A stretch of 64,000 nucleotides of DNA from CAWGGS01 sp046704745 (GTDB taxonomy: Bacteria; Desulfobacterota; Desulfobulbia; Desulfobulbales; Desulfocapsaceae): the NCBI GenBank assembly GCA_046704745.1, contig JBJKRL010000148.1, forward strand, positions 1-64,000, written 5' to 3'. The notes beneath the pieces are model-generated. The model saw nothing but the letters and a program-made list of their open reading frames with translations, ran no database searches and was not told the DNA's origin. How positions within the stretch are numbered: the first letter of the stretch is position 1; the number at the start of each line of letters is the position of its first letter. A program made the translations under genes and the position numbers. Positions 1 through 7,118 of this stretch are shown piece after piece.

Positions 1-322
1 GGTTCAGTGTTGTAACACATTGCGTTCGTAATTGCTCCTGCAACTTGTCGGGGATCTTGCAAGGTTATCTTTTCAGATAAACCTCGCTATGATGACCGGA
101 TGGGTGAACGATGTCAAGGGGAAATTAAAAACGAGCGGGCAAACAACGGGATGATTTTGCCTTTCATCTCTTTGTAAACAGGGCGTAAGATGGAACGTGT
201 TTATCATCGACAGGACCATAGCGACTGATTAAGTGGTGCGGTTTCGTAAAATGTGGAAATTTAATATGTTTGAATATTGGACAATTGACGATTCATTCCA
301 ACAAGAGGAAAAGTAGATAAAG
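1..322. other. Non-coding left edge of the window
   Basis: No gene can be supported here. All three forward frames close within the first 80 bases, and the one short reverse ORF (229-468) overlaps kdsD in antisense. The last part supplies the kdsD ribosome binding site, AAGAGGAAAAG at about 302-312. If a gene ends upstream, only its last few codons could be present. Confidence 0.5.
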
Positions 323-1294
323 ATGTCAATCGAGGAAGCACGTAAGGTTTTCTTAATTGAGGAACAAGGTTTGACCGCAGTGAGGGAACGTATCGGGGAA
401 GAATTCATCGATGCTGTGAATCTTATTTTGGGTTGTCCAAGCAGATTGGTAATAACGGGAATCGGCAAATCCGGAATAATCGGTCAGAAGATCGCGGCAA
501 CGTTCAACAGTACCGGCACCCCCGCCTTTTTCCTGCATTCGGTTGAGGCGATGCATGGAGATCTCGGAATGGTCATGCCGACAGATGTGATCATTGCCAT
601 ATCGTATTCCGGCGAAACCGTAGAAATTACTTCTTTAGTGACCAGTCTGAAAAAAAAGGGGATCTCAATCATTGCCATGACAGGTGATTTGAGATCAACA
701 CTGGCCAGATCTTCCGATATAGTCCTCGATGTTTCAGTTCCCCGAGAGGCCTGTCCGCTTGGGCTTGCGCCTACGGCAAGCACCACTGCAACTCTAGCGA
801 TGGGTGATGCTTTGTCGGTGGTCCTCCAGAATAGAAAAAAATTTCAGGAAGCGGATTTTCGCAAGAACCATCCCGGCGGCAGTTTAGGCGACAGGTTAAA
901 GGTCAAAGTGGAAGAGGTCATGTTGACCGGAGAGGAGATCCCGGTTGTCGAAAAAGCCAGTCCGGCCCCAAAGGCCATTCAGATACTCAACGAGAAGAAT
1001 CTCGGTGCCGTTATCATTGTGAATGGGAATCAACAGATTACAGGTATCGTAACCGATGGAGATATTCGTCGCGCCATTGCGGGGGGCCGTGATTTTAACG
1101 GATTGAAAGCAAAAGATATAATGACAATGGATCCCATTACCATAGACAATGAAAAACGGGCGGCCGATGCATTAAGTATCATGCAACATCATGAAATCAC
1201 AGTCTTGCCCGTGGTTGATCGTGAAAGAAAAATGGTAGGTATCCTTCACCTTCATGATCTTTTGGGAAAAGGCGAATTTCGTTTTCTTGTTTAA
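323..1294 (+). CDS. kdsD: Arabinose-5-phosphate isomerase, KpsF/GutQ family
   Basis: This enzyme should interconvert ribulose 5-phosphate and arabinose 5-phosphate, the first committed step to Kdo for lipopolysaccharide, in the cytoplasm. The 323-residue length is normal for the family. An N-terminal SIS sugar-isomerase domain (about residues 30-165) shows the motifs GIGKSG, SYSGET and the downstream KNHPGGSLGDRL signature. Two CBS domains follow (about 200-265 and 275-323), with the repeated GIVTDGD and GILHLHD patterns. The ATG at 323 has a purine-rich Shine-Dalgarno sequence. The usual partner kdsC and the lpt genes are not nearby, so it appears detached from the common kds/lpt cluster. 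Confidence is high. Confidence 0.95.
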   Translation: MSIEEARKVFLIEEQGLTAVRERIGEEFIDAVNLILGCPSRLVITGIGKSGIIGQKIAATFNSTGTPAFFLHSVEAMHGDLGMVMPTDVIIAISYSGETVEITSLVTSLKKKGISIIAMTGDLRSTLARSSDIVLDVSVPREACPLGLAPTASTTATLAMGDALSVVLQNRKKFQEADFRKNHPGGSLGDRLKVKVEEVMLTGEEIPVVEKASPAPKAIQILNEKNLGAVIIVNGNQQITGIVTDGDIRRAIAGGRDFNGLKAKDIMTMDPITIDNEKRAADALSIMQHHEITVLPVVDRERKMVGILHLHDLLGKGEFRFLV

Positions 1295-1387
1295 TCCGGA
1301 TTTCTCATGCGATGAAATATCGGTTGAATACCTTTAAAGATATTTCCCTGCATGCCGGGATAATTGTTTTCATTAAAGGAGTCAATC

Positions 1388-1591
1388 ATGTGCCAAATGA
1401 GTGCTGTGGTGGAACACGATGGAGAAATAGAACTTATTATGGAAAACATCACCAGGCTGGATGTTTTGGCAGGAGGGGTAAAAATCAGCTCCCTCTTTGA
1501 AGGAGAAACGGAACTTGCCGAAATGGCAGTCCATCATATCGATTTTTTGGCAGGGAAGGTGTTTTTACAAAAATCCCCGCTAACCATATAA
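1388..1591 (+). CDS. CooT-like nickel-binding small protein
   Basis: A 67-residue protein that begins Met-Cys and has the short beta-rich pattern of the CooT family: MCxxxAVVEHDGEIELIMENI, then a valine/isoleucine core ending IDFLAGKVFL. In characterised CooT, Cys2 binds Ni(II) and the protein supports nickel delivery to carbon monoxide dehydrogenase. Cys2 is present here. The ATG at 1388 is chosen over an upstream in-frame ATG at 1364 because it places Cys at position 2 and sits 7 bases after AAAGGAG. It lies 14 bases upstream of a histidine-tailed gene, probably in the same operon. No CODH gene is in the window, so the client enzyme is unknown. Confidence 0.8.
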   Translation: MCQMSAVVEHDGEIELIMENITRLDVLAGGVKISSLFEGETELAEMAVHHIDFLAGKVFLQKSPLTI

Positions 1592-1605
1592 ATTGGAGAA
1601 GGAAC

Positions 1606-1857
1606 ATGAAACAGGTTGAGAAACTGCGGGTCTTGTTACCGCATTGGATCGAGCATAATCTTGGCCACGGGGAGGAGTGCCGGAAATGGGCGGCTGTTGC
1701 CAGGGAGGAAGGGCAAGAAAAGATTGCTGAACATATAGATAATGCCGTAACAGCCATGATTGAAGTCAATAAGCTGTTGGAGTCTGCCTTAAAGGAAGCG
1801 GGTGGTCCTGCTCAGGGAGAGGGAAGCGATCACCATCACCACCACCATGGGCATTGA
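1606..1857 (+). CDS. Small metal-binding protein with natural C-terminal His tail
   Basis: An 83-residue soluble protein predicted to be largely helical. Residues 12-25 contain PHWIEHNLGHGEEC, placing His13, His17, His21, Glu23, Glu24 and Cys25 along one or two helix faces. This is a pattern I associate with a small conserved family (possibly DUF8180). The C-terminus is SDHHHHHHGH, six consecutive histidines at 76-81 plus His83. It follows the CooT-like gene closely, with its own AGAAGGAAC ribosome binding site. By analogy to histidine-rich nickel chaperones (HypB, CooJ, SlyD tails), storage or delivery of nickel or another transition metal is inferred. It is followed by a hairpin terminator. 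Confidence 0.8.
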   Translation: MKQVEKLRVLLPHWIEHNLGHGEECRKWAAVAREEGQEKIAEHIDNAVTAMIEVNKLLESALKEAGGPAQGEGSDHHHHHHGH

Positions 1858-1871
1858 TGCCGGATTTTCAG

Positions 1872-1914
1872 AAACAAGAGAGAAGAGATAGGCCTTTTTT
1901 CCTCTCTCTTGTTT
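1872..1914 (+). terminator. Hairpin terminator after the CooT/His-tail pair
   Basis: A 12-bp inverted repeat (AAACAAGAGAGA at 1872-1883, TCTCTCTTGTTT at 1903-1914) begins 14 bases after the stop of the His-tail gene and runs into a T-rich stretch. It would close the kdsD-cooT-like unit and may also stop transcription coming from the opposite gene at 2026. Confidence 0.6.
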
Positions 1915-2025
1915 TGTTGTCATCGTTAGTGGAGATAAGGGCGAAGAGTTGTATCCCCATATGATGGACTACGCCGGTATGGTCCTTCGAGTTTTCCCAA
2001 AGTACACTATTTCCGGATCAGTTGT

Positions 2026-4497
2026 TCATTGGGCGTTGCTGTAAAACTCCCATTTCTTGTTGCTCGTATCGTAGGTATAAAACATGATCACTCTTAATGG
2101 ATTCCCTTGTCCTCTGTCAACACATTCAAGTTTATAGAGTAGCTTTTCTCCCATTTTTTTAACAAAGATTGCCTTGGGATCTGTTAATAAACTCAATTTA
2201 GTGACGGGATAATTTTTCTTTACGATATCTTTGTAATTATTTGTCAGATAGTCGATTCCTTGCGAGATAAGTTGGTTGTTTTGCACTTCCGCAATACGAA
2301 GATTGATCTCCTTGATGATCTGTTGAAAGTATTCTTCCCGGCTGAATGGGCTCTTTTTTACCGTTTCTAGAGTGGCCTGAAGTTTGCTGATAGCCTGTTT
2401 GCTTTTTTGGTCTTTAAGCAATCTCGCCACATCCTGATTATCTCTGATGACTGATGCCTGGAGCATGATTCTCGAAAGTTTTTTTCTGTTCTCTTCGGAA
2501 CTTTCCTGTTTCAGGAGCGCACCGTTTTCTTTCAGCAAATCTATGGCGGATTCATAGAGCTGGATAGCATGGTCCCACTGTGATTTGTCGAAGGCGTTCT
2601 TCCCTTGTTCAATTGTTGCGTAGAGGGTGGCTTTTAATTTCAATTCAGAGAGAGCGGAAAGTTCGGAAGGAGGAATGTGTTGCGAAATTTTTCCGAAATC
2701 GATAGCTTGTATATAAAGCGTTTTTGCCTGTTGCCAGTCTTGCTTTGCAAAAGCCGCATCACCTTCTTTTTTTAGACTTGAAAACTTTGCTTGGGAGAGC
2801 AGAGGTGAAATGGCTTGAAGCAGAGGATTCTTCTGGGTATCGTCCAGGGATTTTGCTTCTTCTGCCGCTTTTTCAAGTTTCACTATCGCATCGGCGATTT
2901 TTCCTGATTCATAAGATTTCTTGCCCTCTTCAAAGAAGAGGTGTGCCTGGGTTAGGGCCAAATCTTTTCTGACTTGTACGACCTTAGCCGGGTCATCAAC
3001 TCTAACGGATTGAACCCGCTCAGCTATATCCAGTGCACGTTGATAATGTTGCTTGGCCTTTTGCCAGGATTGATTACTTACGAAGGCATCACCTTGTTCC
3101 ATCGCTTTGACAAAGGCTGTTAAAGCTTTTTTCTCTTCTTTAGGTATAAACCTGCCGTTGACAAGAATCATACCGGCAAGTCCTTGCCGCAATTTCTGCG
3201 ATGATAGGGTTGTCTGTATATCATTGGAAAGAGAGATTTTTTCCTGCCCTTTTAATAGATGGATATCGGAAACCATGGACAGAGCAAGGTTGCACTGGCT
3301 CTCAGCCTCTTTAAATTTTTCAGCTTCGAGTAATGCCTTGCAGGAAGAATAAGCTGTTTTCGCTCTTTTATATTGCGAATTTGTGGAGTAAAGAAAAAAA
3401 GCGGCTAAAACGACAAGAATGAGGGCGGCACTTGCGATAATAATTGGAAGAATAGGGGCGTGTATCCTAGGTTTTTGAGTAAAAAAGGTCAACTGGTTTT
3501 GTTGTTCAGCAGCTATATCGCTGCCAATGACTGTATTTTCAGAACTTTTTTGCCTCACAGGTGATGGCTGATAACTTTTCAAGGCATCGGCAGAAACCTG
3601 GGTACGTATGAGGGCCTCTTGCAAATCAGGGTAGTCGGAGATCATCTCCGACAGAAGATTAAACTTTTCAAATGCCTTGTCTGGATGGTTCTGTTGCTCG
3701 AGATCCAAGCCCTGCTGAAAAATCTGTTTTGCTCTGGTCAATACCTCTTTGGCTTTGTTTTGCAAATCCTGAATAAGGGGGGTAAGATTATCCTCCGGAA
3801 TGGTCTGGCTCAGACTATAGAGGGAGTAAAATCTCTTTTGTTTCGCCATCAACTTCAAGAGATCTGTATCGAAACCGGTAGCGGTTTGAAGAGAAGACAT
3901 CTCTGCCGGCGCCGGCGGTTCTTCCTCAGGTGGGATGATTTCCAACTCCGGTTCCAGTTCATGAAGGGTATTGATTTCCAGAGTCTCCAGGTCCGAAAAG
4001 GTATCCGTCCTAGGGGATGAAGCCTGTTGCCTCTCAGACTCTAAAAAAATATCCACCGGTTCAAAGGGCAAGCTGTCGTGATGCTGCTTATACCAAATGA
4101 CAGCCTCTTCATTAAAGGCGTTAACGACTGAAAAAACCTTGCCGTAAATCATGCGGCCAATATGGAATATCAATTCGCTGAGGGTACTTTCCTTTTTCCA
4201 GAAATCGCCTATACATATAGCCGCTTGATCGAAATCAGGATGATAGATGGGAGAAATAGGTTTACAATTTGGCGGAAAATGGGGAAAACCGAAAGGAATG
4301 CTTATTACTATAGAGTGATGCGAAGATTCAATGACCTCCTTTTTTTTGTTCTGATGCAGGCCTTTGATGTGATACGTTATTTCGTATTTATCCGGTGGCT
4401 CGCCTTCGAGCGGTTCCACCGTAATATAACGGTTGTCAGCAAAGTGTTCATTGATTTCCTGAAAAATTGCTTCAAGTTGTTTGGTCCCGATGCCCAT
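2026..4497 (-). CDS. Membrane protein with ubiquitin-E2-like (UBC) domain and TPR-like repeats
   Basis: An 823-residue protein of unknown function. Residues about 5-140 read as a ubiquitin-conjugating E2 fold: an initial helix, a beta meander, then FPHFPP (71-76), IYHPDF (84-89) and AICIGDFW (93-100). Cys95 sits where the E2 catalytic cysteine lies, while the usual HPN asparagine is Asp88. A Pro/Glu-rich linker (about 160-200) and a helical region follow. One transmembrane helix (about 347-370) comes next, then several TPR-like units with a G-x-x-x-F/Y...A-x-x-x-Y/L-x-x-A-I pattern (around 374-410, 464-495, 522-550, 577-602, 628-655). A small C-terminal domain (about 745-823) ends the protein. 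It stands alone, divergent from the cNMP/DUF4388 gene. No E1, ubiquitin-like protein or JAB peptidase lies in the window, so conjugating activity is not claimed. Confidence 0.8.
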   Translation of the reverse strand: MGIGTKQLEAIFQEINEHFADNRYITVEPLEGEPPDKYEITYHIKGLHQNKKKEVIESSHHSIVISIPFGFPHFPPNCKPISPIYHPDFDQAAICIGDFWKKESTLSELIFHIGRMIYGKVFSVVNAFNEEAVIWYKQHHDSLPFEPVDIFLESERQQASSPRTDTFSDLETLEINTLHELEPELEIIPPEEEPPAPAEMSSLQTATGFDTDLLKLMAKQKRFYSLYSLSQTIPEDNLTPLIQDLQNKAKEVLTRAKQIFQQGLDLEQQNHPDKAFEKFNLLSEMISDYPDLQEALIRTQVSADALKSYQPSPVRQKSSENTVIGSDIAAEQQNQLTFFTQKPRIHAPILPIIIASAALILVVLAAFFLYSTNSQYKRAKTAYSSCKALLEAEKFKEAESQCNLALSMVSDIHLLKGQEKISLSNDIQTTLSSQKLRQGLAGMILVNGRFIPKEEKKALTAFVKAMEQGDAFVSNQSWQKAKQHYQRALDIAERVQSVRVDDPAKVVQVRKDLALTQAHLFFEEGKKSYESGKIADAIVKLEKAAEEAKSLDDTQKNPLLQAISPLLSQAKFSSLKKEGDAAFAKQDWQQAKTLYIQAIDFGKISQHIPPSELSALSELKLKATLYATIEQGKNAFDKSQWDHAIQLYESAIDLLKENGALLKQESSEENRKKLSRIMLQASVIRDNQDVARLLKDQKSKQAISKLQATLETVKKSPFSREEYFQQIIKEINLRIAEVQNNQLISQGIDYLTNNYKDIVKKNYPVTKLSLLTDPKAIFVKKMGEKLLYKLECVDRGQGNPLRVIMFYTYDTSNKKWEFYSNAQ

Positions 4498-4631
4498 AGG
4501 AAATCACCGACTAAGGTGTTCGAAAGTGAAGTGAAGTATCTGCCGCAAGCCGCTCCGGTTTTGCTGAAACAATGAAAAGATAGCAGAATTATGTTTAAAT
4601 AACAAAAACAAATTCATACTATTTCGCTTTT

Positions 4632-5702
4632 ATGGAATCATTTAAAGCAGTATTCAAAATAATAGAAAACAACAACTGTCCGTTGTACGAGCTTGAGGAA
4701 CGTTTGGTCCTATCGGATAAGTCCTTAACCTTTCCCAAAGATAAAGAAGGATGTTTGATCCTTGTCCGGGAAATGACTCAACTTCTTTTTAAACTTCTGG
4801 ATGAAGCGGAGGGCGCATCCTCTGAAGAAGAGAAACCTGTGGTGTTTACCTGCAGTGGCTGCAAAGGACTTATAAAATTTATTCGAGAAGATTTCTCGCA
4901 AGAAGATCTTCTTGTGACATCCCCATGTACTTCTGAAGAAAAAAATCTTCTCACGCTGATATCGGACTTTCCATTGGTTCGAACCTTACCCGAAAATCAA
5001 TTAAAACGATTTATCAGTTGTCTCGATCAACGGACTGTCGAAGCCGGTATGTATCTTATCCAAAAAGGAAAGGTCAATCAAAATATCTACATCCTAATGT
5101 CGGGCGAGGTCAGTGTGGAAGATGATATGGTGAAGATTTCAACCTTGAAAAAAGGCGATGTCTGCGGGGAAATGAGCTATTTCGGCAATAATATAGCCAG
5201 TTCATCAATAAGGGCAACCGAGACAACGAAGGTTCTGAGCATAAGCGGTGAAGATTTCGGGAGATTGCTAAAGGAAGTCGCTTCGGTCCAGCTTTTCATG
5301 GCCAAACTGCTGGCTGAAAGATTGGCCAATGCCAATGCAGCCCGAACGAGGGAATTTGAGGACAGTATGCATGGACGTATCAGAGATATGGCACCTGCAG
5401 AGCTTTTCCAGATATTCCATCTGAATAAAAAGACAGGTGTTCTCGCTCTTGAGCTGGCAAACGGCGATGCCAAGGTCTCGTTCCGTGAGGGATGTATCAT
5501 AAACGCGAGCTATAGAGACTTGAATAACCAAGAGGCGATATTTGCCATACTTGCGGAAAAGGAAGGCATCTACAGGTTCAATGTCGGCCTGTCACCCAAG
5601 GAAATGAAGGCGGCGGAGATTGGAGATTTTATGATGCTGCTGATGGAAGGAGTCAAAAGGGTTGACGAGGGAAAAGGGTTCTATTCCGCTAACTCGTGGT
5701 AA
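4632..5702 (+). CDS. Cyclic-nucleotide-binding and DUF4388 (PATAN) domain protein
   Basis: A 356-residue cytoplasmic signalling protein. The N-terminal part (1-100) contains a CSGCKG motif at 74-79. Residues about 108-230 form a cNMP-binding (Crp-type sensor) domain with GEMSYFG in the phosphate-binding cassette (179-185). The arginine that usually follows this loop seems to be replaced by serine, so a canonical cAMP ligand is doubtful. Residues about 246-345 match the DUF4388/PATAN domain typical of deltaproteobacterial gliding and signalling proteins. There is no DNA-binding helix-turn-helix, so it is probably not a transcription factor. It is divergent from the UBC-like gene, with which it may share a 134-bp regulatory region. 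Confidence 0.8.
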   Translation: MESFKAVFKIIENNNCPLYELEERLVLSDKSLTFPKDKEGCLILVREMTQLLFKLLDEAEGASSEEEKPVVFTCSGCKGLIKFIREDFSQEDLLVTSPCTSEEKNLLTLISDFPLVRTLPENQLKRFISCLDQRTVEAGMYLIQKGKVNQNIYILMSGEVSVEDDMVKISTLKKGDVCGEMSYFGNNIASSSIRATETTKVLSISGEDFGRLLKEVASVQLFMAKLLAERLANANAARTREFEDSMHGRIRDMAPAELFQIFHLNKKTGVLALELANGDAKVSFREGCIINASYRDLNNQEAIFAILAEKEGIYRFNVGLSPKEMKAAEIGDFMMLLMEGVKRVDEGKGFYSANSW

Positions 5703-5709
5703 CTTGGAT

Positions 5710-6336
5710 CTATTGATTGAATGGTGGCAGAGAAAAGATCTCCATAAAACCGGAGACATGATACTCAGCCGGAAGACCCGGGTTTTTATAGGCGATTAGC
5801 TGTACGCCGGCAGCTTCTGTATGCTGCCTGTCAACGATTGAATCACCTATATATATCGCCTCATCGGGGCGATGATTGAAATATTCCAGAATTTCAATCA
5901 AGGCATCGGGTGCCGGCTTAGGCAATCTGGAATTATCTGCGGTCATAACCTTGTCAAAGTATTTCTCAAGCTGGAACTCCCTCAACAGCGGTCGCATGGT
6001 GGTTGTCCGGTTGGTGGATATGGCCAGATGGAATTTTGATTGCGCATGCTCAAGAAAGGGGAGCAGATCTTCTTCCATATGCATGTATCGGAAAAATGGT
6101 GTATAATCTAGCTGCTTCCTGTATAGCTGCACTTCGGACAGATCCTGCTCCGGATACTTCCGGAAGATATGCTTGACCGATAGGGTTACATTATGCATAT
6201 GGACGTAATCCAATTCGTCTGCATCCATAATGGGTCTGCCGAAATGCAAAAGGAGATGATTGTAATATTCACGATTTGCCATCCGTGAGTCGAACATCAC
6301 TCCGTCACAGTCAAAAACAATAAGTTTGATCATCAT
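5710..6336 (-). CDS. HAD-superfamily phosphatase, PGP/beta-PGM-like
   Basis: A 208-residue soluble hydrolase. The nucleophile motif FDCDGVMFDS lies at the N-terminus, motif II is ISTNRTT, the motif III lysine is in PKPAPD, and YIGDSIVD is motif IV. All four HAD motifs are intact and the helical cap lies between motifs I and II, as in phosphoglycolate phosphatase and beta-phosphoglucomutase relatives. The substrate cannot be read from sequence. It starts with two consecutive ATGs. It is 25 bases downstream of the YkgJ-type gene on the same strand, so co-transcription is likely. Confidence 0.85.
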   Translation of the reverse strand: MMIKLIVFDCDGVMFDSRMANREYYNHLLLHFGRPIMDADELDYVHMHNVTLSVKHIFRKYPEQDLSEVQLYRKQLDYTPFFRYMHMEEDLLPFLEHAQSKFHLAISTNRTTTMRPLLREFQLEKYFDKVMTADNSRLPKPAPDALIEILEYFNHRPDEAIYIGDSIVDRQHTEAAGVQLIAYKNPGLPAEYHVSGFMEIFSLPPFNQ

Positions 6337-6361
6337 AGATAAAATAGGCTCATACCGGCCT

Positions 6362-7084
6362 TTATTCGTCCCCGAAAAGCTCTTTTTTCAGCCAATCTAA
6401 TGCAACAAGCAGGAGTGCCTCATCATCATCCAGCTTCTTTTGCCAAGAGATGTAAAAAGAGGTATGGCCCAGCTCGTTTCGTTTAATCATTTCTCTAAAT
6501 GTATCAAGGTCATACAAGGATGTAATGAAGATATCGGATTGTTTCTCCGTCAATATCATACCTTGGCGTATTTTTTCGTGCTGAAGAATGCTGCCTACTG
6601 CATCATTGAGCACATTATAAGAGTCAAGCCCCTGGTCATGTTCGTATTTTTTGGGCGTATGGTTCTGGGGTTCATTGAAGCCACGGCAGTGGTTTTCTTT
6701 GAGAAGGACATAAAATTCTTCCATGGTATTTCTGTTGGTCAGTACAGCGGCTCGGCCAATGGGATAAGCCCGGCAGGCTCCCGGCCGGTCTTCATAGACA
6801 TTACACCCTCGTGATGAGACAAAGACGCAGCTTGCATTACCGTCGTCGATCATGGTCAGGTAAAGACGAGGGAACGCATCTTTTTCTTCTCTTTCAATAA
6901 TTACATGCTTTTCAAGAAAAGATGAGGAGGTAAGCCCCGTCGCCTTTTTAAGGCGGAGCACATCATAAGGGGTCAAGGCCAGTTCCAGTTCCCTGCAACA
7001 ATGGGTAAAACAGGAAATTCCTGCATGGCACCTGAAAGAAAAGGTGTCGTTTGGACCGATGCGTTTGACGTTATGCGGCAACAT
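6362..7084 (-). CDS. YkgJ-family cysteine-cluster protein
   Basis: A 240-residue cytoplasmic protein of the YkgJ family (zinc- or iron-chelating cysteine cluster). The N-terminal CHAGISCFTHCC (about residues 18-29) and the later CVFVSSRGCNVYEDRPGACR place the family cysteines, followed by YPIGRA. The C-terminal half is less conserved. The biochemical role of the family is not firmly established. It lies between secDF and the HAD gene on the same strand, with 34-bp and 25-bp gaps, so an operon of three is plausible. Confidence 0.85.
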   Translation of the reverse strand: MLPHNVKRIGPNDTFSFRCHAGISCFTHCCRELELALTPYDVLRLKKATGLTSSSFLEKHVIIEREEKDAFPRLYLTMIDDGNASCVFVSSRGCNVYEDRPGACRAYPIGRAAVLTNRNTMEEFYVLLKENHCRGFNEPQNHTPKKYEHDQGLDSYNVLNDAVGSILQHEKIRQGMILTEKQSDIFITSLYDLDTFREMIKRNELGHTSFYISWQKKLDDDEALLLVALDWLKKELFGDE

Positions 7085-7118
7085 TTGGCAATGTACGGAA
7101 TCTTTTAGAAAACAGGAA

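Noticed and set aside
1829..1857. Hexahistidine tail as possible cloning-vector contamination
   Set aside because: The histidines end a natural small-protein gene with its own ribosome binding site, next to a CooT-like gene and followed by a native terminator; the flanks are continuous genomic sequence.
2026..5702. A full bacterial ubiquitin-like conjugation operon around the E2-like gene
   Set aside because: Neighbours are a CooT/His-tail pair, a cNMP/DUF4388 protein and a HAD phosphatase; no E1-like, ubiquitin-like or JAB-type gene was found.
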